A DNA stretch of 64,000 bases from contig WSYH01000085.1 in assembly GCA_036426205.1 (NCBI GenBank), forward strand, positions 62,001 through 126,000, given 5' to 3'. The notes beneath the pieces were generated by a model, which was not told where the DNA came from, ran no database searches, and saw only the letters and a list, made by a program, of their open reading frames with translations. The DNA comes from Ascaphus truei. Its lineage: Eukaryota; Chordata; Amphibia; Anura; Ascaphidae. The position numbers were made by a program, and so were the translations under genes. Every line of letters begins with the position of its first letter. The first letter of the stretch is position 1. Below, piece by piece: positions 24,619-34,457 of the stretch.

Positions 24619-26081
24619 ATGGATCAACCCCGATTCTACGGATGCAGGAACCCACTCGCCTCTGCTGTGCTTGTCAAGCAGAAAAAGCGAAAGGCGGTTG
24701 CCGTTTCCACGCCAAGGCAAAAGCGACAAGCTAAGGCCAATAAAGAAAACCTTCTGCTGACCCCAAAGGCTAAGGGTTTTCATAGACGTCAGCCTTATTA
24801 TGTCAAGAAGATATACGGTGATGTACTCTCGACGCAAAACGATTGGCAGCCAATCCATCGAACCCGCAGACCACTTCCTCACATACGCTTCGACGACTCT
24901 GCCGCCGCTGTCCCGGAAATCTTCAGCCCGTCTTCTCCACCCCTCGTCCTTGACGCTGTCGCCGCCCTCACGGAAACCCACAGGCCATCTTCTCCAGTTT
25001 TATCTGACGACGCTGCCGCCTCTGAAATCCACGGGTCACTTTCTCCTTTGCTCTTAGACGACTCTGCGTCTCGCCCAGAAATCCAAAGGTAATTTTCTCC
25101 ATCCCTCTTCGACGACGCTGCCGCTTCTCCTCTACCGGATATCCACAGGTCACCTCCTCCACTCTTCTTCGATTTCGCTGCCACTTCTCTCCATGGAACT
25201 CCCATTTCATCCTCCGTTGCACCCATCCCCCCAGATGTTCACACGCCATGCACAAGAAGCAGCTCGTTAGACCGGATGCTGAATGGGATAACTGTTGATC
25301 TCCCCGGGAATTCTATTGTGCTAGCAAAGATAGATCTGCTTCTGGAGACAATGCTAAATGTGGAGCAACGGATGCTACAAATGGATCATGATACATATGG
25401 ATGAACGGATGGATCGACGGATGGAGAAGATAGAGGCTGACATAGCGGGCATACATTATTTGCTCGGTGTTAATGCCCCTGTTTTCCTGACGCTGGAGCA
25501 GGGGGGTGACATGGATGTGATGAATGGGACCTTCGAACCCCCTTCCATCACCAAGCGCACCCCCTCCACCAGAAGATGTAGTGTACATGTATGCCATTGA
25601 GGAGGACATGACAACCCCATCAAGACCACACCAGGAGACAACATGGCGACCAAGACCGGAGGAAAGCTTCCTCCCAGACAACCTACCATCGCCCGTCACC
25701 TCAAGCACACCCGCTCCCAAAAGACCTACATTCGCTCGCATCGATACGGTGCCCGACATCACCCTATGCGATCTGCCAACGGCGCTTAGGGAGAAGTATA
25801 GGATGAAGAGTGCTGGTGCACCCCACAAGTATGCCTTGTTACTTTTTAAGCACCATGTTCCCTACTCATTGTACTGCGACTGGGCCTTCAGAGTGAACTA
25901 AGAAGGAAATCGCGATAAAAAGGCGCTTCCTGTCAATTTAAGAAAGAACATTCAGAATGAAATGTGGCGCTTTTATCCAATTACAGATCCTGTAATGAAA
26001 GGCGTTCGAGACTGCATTAATGGCGTTTTGCGCCATGCAAGGAATCGGCCATGGACGGACAATGTGGAGGACTTTCTGTAA
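24619..26081 (+). CDS. Probable BEN-domain protein, frame broken as sequenced
   Basis: Starts MDQPRFYG in good context (CCATGG). Order of parts: a Lys/Arg-rich segment likely to act as nuclear signal (QKKRKAV, RQKRQAKANK); about five degenerate 20-residue repeats of the type IHRSPPPLLFDDAAAS; a heptad-like segment (LLETMLNVEQRMLQMD, then MDERMDRRMEKIEADIAGIH) likely to form a coiled coil; a Pro-rich linker; and a C-terminal region (about 25780-26078). In that last region, YALLLFKHHVP, a GNRDKKALP-type loop, RKNIQNEMWRFYP and CINGVLRHAR follow the BEN pattern. BEN domains bind DNA or chromatin and also occur in some viral proteins. As written there are TAA at 25090-25092, a frame change near 25390, another near 25540 and TAA near 25900. 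The stop is at 26079-26081. The BEN call is by eye. Confidence 0.5.
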
Positions 26082-26204
26082 GACCATACTGTTGTGCTGA
26101 ACTGTATTGTACTGTACATGATTTGACCTGCTGTACTTAAATAAAGGAGATGTTGTTGTGTGTTTTTTTACATGCTGTCCACACACACAGGACATGCACA
26201 ATTC

Positions 26205-26283
26205 CAGTCCCTGGGGGCCGCAAACAGGCACGGTTTTCAAGGTTGTCCTGAAAACCTGCCCTGTTTGCTGCCCTCGAGGACTG
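26205..26283 (+). ncRNA. Pre-miRNA-like hairpin, first
   Basis: A 79-nt stem-loop. The 5' arm runs CAGTCCCTGGGGGCCGC, AAACAGGCACGGTTTTCA. The 3' arm, TGAAAACCTGCCCTGTTTG then CTGCCCTCGAGGACTG, pairs with it over about 35 bp with a few mismatches and a loop of a few bases. Weak pairing continues outside. The size suits a Drosha/Dicer substrate, but a degenerate MITE or a transcript-stabilising hairpin is also possible. Confidence 0.4.
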
Positions 26284-26559
26284 TTGTGGTGCAGGTCTGA
26301 CTGACAGTTTTGCGCACCATCCCACTGTACTGTATATGTTTCTTTAATAAAGGAGATGTTTCGTTTGTATACTGCATTTTATGAATACATTTTTTTTTGT
26401 AATCACAGGTAAGACAATACTGTTGTGCTGAACTGTATTGTACTCTACATGTTTTGACTTGCTGTACTTAAATAAAGGAGATGTTGTTGTGTGTTTTTTT
26501 ACTTGTATTTACACAGAAATGTTTTAACTTGCTGTCCACACACAGGACATGCCCAATTC

Positions 26560-26638
26560 CCGTCCCTGGGGGCCGCAAACAGGCACGGTTTTCAAGGTTG
26601 TCCTGAAAACCTGCCCTGTTTGCTGCCCTCGAGGACTG
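26560..26638 (+). ncRNA. Pre-miRNA-like hairpin, second
   Basis: The second copy of the stem-loop, in the next 3' module. The core arms (CGCAAACAGGCACGGTTTTC facing GAAAACCTGCCCTGTTTGC) are unchanged. Conservation of the stem between duplicates is notable but could simply reflect recent duplication. Confidence 0.4.
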
Positions 26639-26755
26639 TACTGGTGCAGACTGTTTTGCACACCATCCCACTGTACAGTATATGTTTTGACTTGTCGTTC
26701 TTTAATAAAGGAGATGTTGCGTTTTGCTTAATTTATGAATAAAGAATTTGTTTTT

Positions 26756-27556
26756 AAAACATGTGATTGTAAACCATACTGACTGACATAAATGTTTTCA
26801 CACATGTAGCAGTAAACCATACACCTGTTGATGTTTTGAATTGCTGTGCACTTAAAATGTTTCTACATTGTACAGTATTTGTAAATAAATGTTTTTGTAC
26901 TTACTCCACCAATAAAAGAACATGTTGATTTGTCTTACATTGTTCCATTTGCTCCTTTGCTACTTAAAAAAATACAGTGTTTCTAGAATGTCGAGGCATA
27001 ATGCACTGTATACTGTAGGCATGCTCAGTATAAGTGTATTAAAAAAAATAGAAGACACAAACTGTACTGTACTGTATGTACTGGCACTGTATACTGTAGA
27101 AAACACATAATGTATGTGATATATGTAGAATAAATGCATAGTTTTTATTTTTTCGGGTTTATTACACAGTATACTGTACTGCATATAAAAAAGTATTGTA
27201 CAGTATACTGTACGGCCGGAAAACATCAGCATACTGTTTCAGGTACAGTATTCTATCCTAATCAATAACAACGGCAACTAAACTGTAGACTCCGGTACGT
27301 GGGTTTTTAAATCCGATTCAGCAATGTGCAGGCATTGTTCCACAAAGCGATATTATCCATCGAAATCCCACCATTAGCCGTTTTCTTTTCTGAGGAAAAA
27401 CAAAAATAAAAGTTTTACTGTAATGGTCAGCCCCCTAAAGAAGTTCCCATCCAGTCCCACCAATAATTTTCTCGGGGGGCGTCTCCTGTTCACATGCGCA
27501 TGCGCCTACGGTCGATGCGATGACACGCATATGCGTTTCAAGAAGGCTCCAATGCG
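26756..27556. other. Non-coding, several AATAAA and CTGTAC words
   Basis: GAATAAAG, GTAAATAAATG and CAATAAAAG signals occur between 26740 and 26915, followed by a region rich in TACTGTA. A CACATGCGCATGCGCC word near 27491 resembles an NRF1 site. No credible gene. Confidence 0.35.
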
Positions 27557-29226
27557 TGGTAGTGTAAAGATGGTCAGCGCAAACCTCGTGGACCTCAGGA
27601 TATTTGATGGAACCGGATACAATTGATTTAAAAGAGGAATAAAAGAGGAATAAAAACACAAAATTAGTGCATCATATCCACATGTGTGGGGGATGTGGGG
27701 AGGGGGTGGAGGGGGAGGGGGGGGGATGGGTGTGAAAGGAGGATAAGCTGGAAGGGTTAATGATGATTTTCCACTATCTAATCAAAGAATACATAAATAT
27801 ATAGATTCAGTGACTCACACGGCCTTGTGTGGTGTCTCTCCCTCAACGCAGACTGAAGTGGGTTAATATAGACTCATAAGCTGGAGTCTTAATACATATA
27901 AAACTCACACGGCCTAATGTGAGTTCTTGCCCTCAGAGGGTGGTGTCCTGTAAGGATTATGTCTTGTCGTCTCAGCCAAATCTCCCCCAATAGGTGTGAT
28001 GTGTGAGTGTCTCCTCTCCCCGTTTCCCAGAAGACCAAAAAGAATGTGTGCAAACCAGGGTTAACAATTGAACAGGTCTTTATTGGGTTAACAGTTTAAG
28101 ACATGAGCATAAAACATGCATACATGTTGTGAAACATAAACATAAAAGGTATAAAACAGTATATGACACAATGAACTAGACAAAAACAGAGTACACTCAC
28201 ACTTTAATGTAACTTCTGATGCCCAGCATCAGCCGCTCGGTACAATCCTATGCGGTCTCCTCCTCCGTTGTTGTTCACACTGGCGCGTCCGGCAGTGGAA
28301 CCGGAAGAGGGGATCTGCACCGGATGTCCTGTGGTCGGCTGGGTCCCTCTCTCAATGAGCTCCGACAGCTCCGGCAGGTTCCTGACGAAGCTTATTGCGA
28401 AACGCGTTGTTCCCTGCCGGAGCTCATTGAGAGAGGGACCCAGCCGACCACAGGACATCCGGTGCAGATCCCCTCTTCCGGTTCCACTGCCGGACGCGCC
28501 AGTGTGAACAACATCGGAGGAGGAGACCGCATAGGATTGTACCGAGCGGCTGATGCTGGGCATCAGAAGTTACATTAAAGTGTGAGTGTACTCTGTTTTT
28601 GTCTAGTTCATTGTGTCATATACTGTTTTATACCTTTTATGTTTATGTTTCACAACATGTATGCATGTTTTATGCTCATGTCTTAAACTGTTAACCCAAT
28701 AAAGACCTGTTCAATTGTTAACCCTGGTTTGCACACATTCTTTTTGGTCTTCTGGGAAACGGGGAGAGGAGACACTCACACATCACACCTATTGGGGGAG
28801 ATTTGGCTGAGACGACAAGACATAATCCTTACAGGACACCACCCTCTGAGGGCAAGAACTCACATTAGGCCGTGTGAGTTTTATATGTATTAAGACTCCA
28901 GCTTATGAGTCTATATTAACCCACTTCAGTCTGCGTTGAGGGAGAGACACCACACAAGGCCGTGTGAGTCACTGAATCTATATATTTATGTATTCTTTGA
29001 TTAGATAGTGGAAAATCATCATTAACCCTTCCAGCTTATCCTCCTTTCACACCCATCCCCCCCCCTCCCCCTCCACCCCCTCCCCACATCCCCCACACAT
29101 GTGGATATGATGCACTAATTTTGTGTTTTTATTCCTCTTTTATTCCTCTTTTAAATCAATTGTATCCGGTTCCATCAAATATCCTGAGGTCCACGAGGTT
29201 TGCGCTGACCATCTTTATACTACCAC
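27557..29226. repeat. 1.67-kb palindrome
   Basis: Two arms of about 825 bp, nearly perfect inverted copies with centre near 28391. For example, GGTCAGCGC at 27572 faces GCGCTGACC at 29202, and TTAGTGCATCATATCCAC at 27664 faces its inverse at 29101. The unpaired centre is about 34 bp and holds CCTGACGAAGCTTATTGCG followed by AAACGCGTTG. Each arm includes AACCCAATAAAGACC. The two matching open frames on opposite strands (28204-28563 and 28219-28578) are the same sequence read from each arm. Confidence 0.9.
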
Positions 29227-29654
29227 TGCCACGCTAAGAAGGACACGGGGTTCCCTTCTTCAAGGTCAAGCAGCAACCACAAATCCAACAAAAGGGCCAG
29301 TATACATTTTATATACTCTTTTACACCACGAACACTACTTCACACTCATATCATTTTATTTTTAATATAGTTAAGGCGTTGTAATACTTTTAAGCCAAAC
29401 TATTTAGGGAGCGCCCCAGTTCAAACATTGTCCAATGCGTATGCGCCTTGCGTTCCACCAATTGTTCGGTATCTGCAGTACTGTAGAAGCCGGTCAGCCA
29501 AAGATATTGCTTACAGGAGAATCGCTTGACTTTTGAATCGCACCGATATTGATACTGTATTGTCAAAATAAAAAAAACACAGAAAATAATACAGCAGCAA
29601 TACTCACCATAGAATTTCCCATTCAGCTGGCGCTGGCGCCGGTCCACTGCCAGT

Positions 29655-30185
29655 TTAGCGTTCTTGATCATCCACGTCGATAGTTTGCAGCGGGACTAGT
29701 CCACCTGTAGTCAGCTGATCAGGCTGGAAATTGCTTAGGTACATGCAAGCTTGATCGAAACTGCACGCGAAATCCGGCTCAGACTCAGGGTTGTCACTGA
29801 CGGTGGGACCGTCATTGGAAGCCGGTGCTGGTGCATTGCTTGGCAGCGACTGTCGTTTCTTAGTTGGTTTTAACATGACCCTTCGCCTTTTGCCGTCATC
29901 ATGATCATAGATACAGGAAAAAGCCGGTGATACACACCAATACCCTCCAACAAATTGTGGCTCAATGCGATAAAAACAGGGATCGCTACATAACCTTTTA
30001 CTTATTGCACGCTTCCACGTATGAGGAGTTGGCGAAAATTTGTAAAAGTCATAGTTTTCGATAAAATACTGATAAATTTGAACAACTGTTGCCATCTTAT
30101 CCTCTGTTGCATTAATCGCGGCCCATATCAAATACGCGTAACTTCTGTCGGGTTTTTGGAAAGCAGGCTGCACTTGAACACTCAT
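29655..30185 (-). CDS. Forkhead-like (winged-helix) protein 1
   Basis: 176 residues, ATG in GCCATGA context. Residues 12-85 follow the forkhead fold: DRSYAYLIWAAINATEDKMA (helix 1), VVQIYQYFIENYDFYK (helix 2), HTWKRAISKRLCSDPCFYRI (recognition helix 3) and GGYWCV (wing). The usual WQNSIRHNLS recognition sequence is WKRAISKRLC here, so nearly all base-contacting positions differ. A basic patch (GKRRRVMLKPTKKRQS, about 97-112) could be a nuclear signal, and the tail is acidic. Likely a DNA-binding regulator with altered specificity. TAA at 29655; a good GGTGAGT donor lies about 50 bp beyond, so a spliced longer form is possible. Which FOX class it derives from cannot be told by eye. Confidence 0.6.
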   Translation of the reverse strand: MSVQVQPAFQKPDRSYAYLIWAAINATEDKMATVVQIYQYFIENYDFYKFSPTPHTWKRAISKRLCSDPCFYRIEPQFVGGYWCVSPAFSCIYDHDDGKRRRVMLKPTKKRQSLPSNAPAPASNDGPTVSDNPESEPDFACSFDQACMYLSNFQPDQLTTGGLVPLQTIDVDDQER

Positions 30186-30309
30186 GGCGGGCGGGTCTCT
30201 GGAGAATACTGTAACCGAAACTGGTCTTTGTCTTTCTTTAATATGAAAAGCCTAAATTGATACATTATTGCAACCTCTTCCATCAGTCTCAAGGCCAAGT
30301 TACAATAGC

Positions 30310-30596
30310 ACACTGTGGTATCTTTTTTAAACGAAACACATGCAAGTCGACACATTACTGAAGCGCCTGCGCATTACAATTCATGAATATCTGCCATCTG
30401 GTGGACACGCGAAGAATTGCAACCTATTAAATCCGAACCATTCTCAATAAACGCATCAACTGCGCGTCAGCCGCGTATGACCCGTGGCTGGGAACGCAAA
30501 ATGAACGCAGCATGCGCCAGGTGAAGAACGTCGCATTCCAGGAAAAAGCCAGGGAAAAAACGTCGATTTGTTAGAATAAAAGCTGCCGCAGCAGTA
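30310..30596. mobile_element. MITE inside the unit
   Basis: The right end reads TTAGAATAAAAGCTGCCG then CAGCAGTA, the inverse of the TACTGCTGCGGC family end. The body shares TGCCATCTGGTGGACACGCG with the element at 4687-5087. The left end (CACTGTGGTATC near 30310) is degenerate. Copies A (about 20200-20500) and C (about 37820-38130) have it too. Confidence 0.45.
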
Positions 30597-32355
30597 TGGC
30601 GATAGCCAATAGCTAGTGCAATATGGTTACATACAATTTTTCTTTTGGAATGTGACATGTGTGTCACAATGATGTGTAGACTATTGTGTATTTAAGATCA
30701 TATTTGACATATTCTAGATTTTGTTTCATATCACATACAAAAGTGTCACTTCTGTGTGTTGCTTACCTTAATGAACATGTCATGACAATGATTTATATTC
30801 ATCCATGTTTTCTTTTTCAACGTATAACACTCCAAGGACTGCTCATGGTATGTATTTGAATTCACATCTGTAATAAGATGTGCAAACCTCGATACAGGTA
30901 TAGTAACTGGATGTATAAAGAGAACGTAATGAAAAAAGTCGTTTCTGTATTGTGTCCGTTCGTTTATCTACACTTGGTGGTTATTGTGCAGTGTGTTTTC
31001 AAATCATTACGTACATTACATAACATGTAATTTTGACAACGTAACAACATCCATTCATGCACATGAGCGATGTTAACACTCAATGCATGTTTGTATGAAA
31101 TGACCCAAATGTGGTAAACATCATTAACATTGCAAAGTATGTGATTATTTATTCTCTCACTTCATCTTCATGTTGATTAGTACATTGTCACATGTGTATG
31201 TATAAGTGAAAGATGTGTGTTGATTTGACGTACATCTAACATTTATCAAAATGTTAACACCATTCCAAAGTATAGTTCTTGGATTCTCAACTTTTCCTAA
31301 ATCATTCAACACAATGACAATGTAGTTAATAAAATGTTTATTTCATTCATGTTATTTTTTCATAATGATCATGATCCTTTATAACTACTGTGAACAAATG
31401 AACATAAATGAAGTAGACATTTACATACGCACACATTTCAGCAACGTAGGGTGTGTGTGTGTTTTAGTTTTTGTGTGATGCATGTATTTCTACCAGAAAT
31501 AATATAAACCTACATAATAATATTGTTTTTATCATCGGCGTCACTTAGCTATGTATGTGTTGAACGTTTACTTGTAATAACACTAAACTATAGTTACTCG
31601 TGTGAATTAAATGTACACACAAATGTTCATGGTTTAATGATCTGTACCTAACATTCATTAGCTCATGCATGTTTGGTTACCACTACAACCTAGGTGATAA
31701 TATAACATTCACACGACTAAAAAGTTTCTATCACCTCACTATTGTTATTGTGTACGTTCAGATACAATGTCTATGAGTTGTTATGTAGCATTTACATTCT
31801 TTGACAAGTCACACGTGAGAATATAATATATAGTAGATTAATGTGTTTGCTGAGTGATAATGTGGGTAGCATATATCACATGACAATACATATAATGTTA
31901 GTAGAAATTGAAAATTTATGAATATAAGATCTAACTTCAGTGCTTAGCAAAATCATTATGATAATTAAGTGCATAGTAAATATTTGCACAATTGGATAAC
32001 ATTATGTAGTGATTGCTAATCTGTGCACCAATCATTGAAAGTATTGTTACATATTTATTATAATAGTTCTTCGCTAGTAGTCACAATCATCTAATATAAC
32101 GATAGTCCCATCTGAAATCATACATTGGTCCCATGTATTCATCCTCGACATCTGTGAAATACAGCAAACACATGATGTTCAAAGATGGCACATTTATCTA
32201 TGTTTCAGCATGACAACGCTTAACACATCTCTATATGATTGTGGATATTCACGCATAAGTTACGTATATGTTTAAACTGCAAGGATAAAACTAAAGATAC
32301 AGTACTATCTCATTTTTCTAATGGCGTTGCTGGCATTACTACTGATATGTTTGTT
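30597..32355. other. AT-rich non-coding, copy B
   Basis: About 1.75 kb with no credible reading frame. It separates the two forkhead genes and could be an intron, a regulatory region or filler. Confidence 0.45.
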
Positions 32356-32890
32356 CCGGTGCCTGCATACATAATAATGTGCGCGCACAACGTCTGTTGC
32401 ACGCGCACGTCACGAATGTGTGGACTAAGTCTTAGCGCATGCGCAAAACGATGTGTACGCTGTGCGTTCAATACATGTCCCTCCATGGTGCTGCTAGCAG
32501 TATGCATATCATGGCTGAAAGTTATGATATGGAAGCGAAACAAATTCACTTCTACACACGTACATATCTAAACTTTGTAAACGGACGTGTGCCCACGGCC
32601 AAAACGGACGATCAGCCAATGAGCGAACAAAATACGTGTGATGTCATGTTAAGGCACCGTGAAATGCACGCAAACACCCCTCCCACTGAAAGAACATTGG
32701 TCTCCAGCACTGTGCACGCACCGCCCCACTGACGCGCGCGCATGACACACTGCACTGACCGTAACAATAAGCTACGGGCACAGCCAATACTGTTTCACGC
32801 GCGCACATCGGTTGGGGGTGGGACTTGCATCGGTGACCTTTTTAAGGACGCCTTGGGACATGACCACGTTCCCACGTCATATGTGTACGA
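32356..32890 (-). promoter_or_regulatory. CpG-rich block, candidate promoter
   Basis: Locally rich in CG, in contrast with the AT-rich flanks. It contains GTGCGCGCAC, CACGTCACG (CRE-like), GCGCATGCGC at 32435-32444 (NRF1-like), GACGCGCGCGCATG and CACGTCAT. On position it could drive forkhead-like gene 1 on the - strand through a long leader or intron. Equivalent blocks lie near 22250-22760 and 39950-40540. Confidence 0.3.
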
Positions 32891-33201
32891 CACTTTGTTT
32901 TTATATGTTGAATGCTAAACAATGAGTTGTGTGTGTGTTACAGTTAGTGTAACATGTTGAAATGATACTTTAAAAGCGATAATAATCTATGATTTAGGCT
33001 CCGTCACCAATGTGTACTAATGGTTCGTCATGTAGTATATTGTTATAGGAAATAATGTCTTTGTGCACGCTACATGTAAGGCTGTCTGCAATGTTAAGCT
33101 GTATCCACTCATTGGCTAACAAATTGAGTATATTATTAATGCACACATAAATAATTTGAGTAAAGGCATAACGAAATTTGTATTTACCATTCTTGTAGAA
33201 G

Positions 33202-33840
33202 TCAAAACTGATTTGGCTGCAACCACTCGCTCCAGGAAGGCACAACAGTATCATCCATGGTTGAGGCAACCGTTGAATCCTGAATTAGACACATCTCCGT
33301 GAGGCCGTCATTTGGATCTGCAGTGGCTTCTTTAAATAAGACGTCCGGAGGTACGTACAGTTGTTGGTTGTTTTCACATCCACATTCGTATTGGCCATAT
33401 AAGTTTGGATACATATCATAGTAGTTATGTCCATCTTGCATCTGGTCTTGATGAATGGAGGGTGCAGGTATATCAGCAGACGCGACAGACGGTGCGGCTT
33501 CAGTGTAACTGGTATTAGGCAAAAATATGCTATTTAACAGAAGATATGTTCCATGTTCCATGGTAAGTTTAAATGATGAAGCAATATGCCAGCATCCATA
33601 TCGTTGATCTTGACAATCATGGACACGCTCAAAACATTCATTTGCGGATAAAGTGAAACGTACAGAAGTTTTAAAATTTCTTTGTTTTGCTGGTTCTTGG
33701 TAGTATGGATATTTGTTTTGGATCAAGTCATAGATTTCCCCCACGGTTGCCTTTTTCTGTGGCGTTGACTCGATTGCTTCATAAATCAAAAATTTGTATG
33801 ATTTACGTGGATGGCTGTGCAATGTGAAAGCTCCTGCCAT
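33202..33840 (-). CDS. Forkhead-like (winged-helix) protein 2
   Basis: 212 residues from the ATG at 33840; the five upstream codons begin with TTG and are excluded. Residues 12-87 follow the forkhead domain: RKSYKFLIYEAIESTPQKKA (helix 1), VGEIYDLIQNKYPYYQE (helix 2), NFKTSVRFTLSANECFERV (helix 3) and YGCWHI (wing). Compared with WQNSIRHNLSLNECF, the contact Asn and His are Thr58 and Phe62, while SANECF is retained. The C-terminal part is Pro/Ser/Asp-rich and acidic with few hydrophobics, as in activation regions. Closer to a standard forkhead than protein 1. Probably a nuclear regulator. Stop TGA at 33202; a GTAAATA donor word follows. Copies A and C are broken. Confidence 0.7.
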   Translation of the reverse strand: MAGAFTLHSHPRKSYKFLIYEAIESTPQKKATVGEIYDLIQNKYPYYQEPAKQRNFKTSVRFTLSANECFERVHDCQDQRYGCWHIASSFKLTMEHGTYLLLNSIFLPNTSYTEAAPSVASADIPAPSIHQDQMQDGHNYYDMYPNLYGQYECGCENNQQLYVPPDVLFKEATADPNDGLTEMCLIQDSTVASTMDDTVVPSWSEWLQPNQF

Positions 33841-34191
33841 TTCTTCTCTCTTCAAGTGTACAGTGTCTAAGTTGAACGCATACGGATGTCTGCTGAATGT
33901 GTGAATAGTTACATGTTATCTTCGCGGTTTGTTCCAAGGTTATAATACAACCTAACAGTTATACGCCTAGGTTTTCTCCCACAAGAAATTTGTTACAATA
34001 ATTGGCTGAGATTCTTTGTCTAAGATACCCTCTTTTCACAGGAATCGAAATTTTACTTTCGGCTTAGGCAATCAAAATGTGCAAAATAAGTTTACTCTTT
34101 TAATTACAATAACAATGTGTGTGAAATCATCTACAGTGCTATGATGGACAGATTTCTACTTACACTTAGCTAAAATTAACCATACACACAC

Positions 34192-34390
34192 ATCTCTCTC
34201 TTTGTCACTTTTTCTGTTTTTCTCTCTCTCTCTTTCTCTTTCTGTTTCTCTCTCTCTTTCTCTTTCTCTTTCTCTCTCTGTTTCTCTCTCTGTTTCTCTC
34301 TCTGTTTCTCTCTCTGTTTCTCTCTCCATTTCTCTCTCTGTTTCTCTCTCTGTTTCTCTCTCTGTTTCTCTCTCTCTCTTTGACTCTCTC
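34192..34390. repeat. (TC)n / TCTCTGTT microsatellite
   Basis: CTCTCTGTTTCT repeats close unit B. Arg/Glu-rich frames on the - strand (REKQREKQ pattern) are products of the repeat. Copies A and C end in similar TC tracts. Confidence 0.85.
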
Positions 34391-34457
34391 TATAAGACAT
34401 GCAAATGAACATACAGTAATATTTACAGTTGCTAGATATATATATATATATAGATAT

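Larger units (their letters stand above)
26079..26755 (+). repeat. Duplicated 330-bp 3' module with poly(A) signals
   Basis: Two tandem copies (26079-26407 and 26408-26755) start RTAAGACMATACTGTTGTGC. Each contains CTTAAATAAAGGAGATGTTG, a long hairpin, and a second TTTAATAAAGGAGATG. They follow directly on the stop of the BEN-type gene, so they are probably its 3' region with alternative poly(A) sites. Copy A has the same two modules (13592-14260). Confidence 0.7.
24126..34440. repeat. Tandem unit, copy B (best preserved)
   Basis: The reference copy. In order: duplicate of Tc1 exon 1 (-), BEN-type gene (+), two 3' modules with hairpins and AATAAA, palindrome, forkhead-like gene 1 (-), MITE, 1.7 kb AT-rich DNA, CpG-rich block, forkhead-like gene 2 (-), (TC)n tract, and a short tail ending CAGTTGCTA. 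That tail recurs after copy C at about 42246-42290, which marks the unit's right end. Both forkhead frames are open here, unlike in A and C. Confidence 0.8.

Noticed and set aside
28204..28578. Two similar 119-residue frames on opposite strands
   Set aside because: They are the two arms of the palindrome read in opposite directions and show no domain.
33841..33855. Upstream extension of forkhead-like protein 2 (KREE)
   Set aside because: The first codon is TTG, not ATG; the ATG at 33840 is the better start.
24126..34440. Polinton/Maverick or adenovirus-like element
   Set aside because: No DNA polymerase B, capsid, protease or packaging ATPase motifs are visible.
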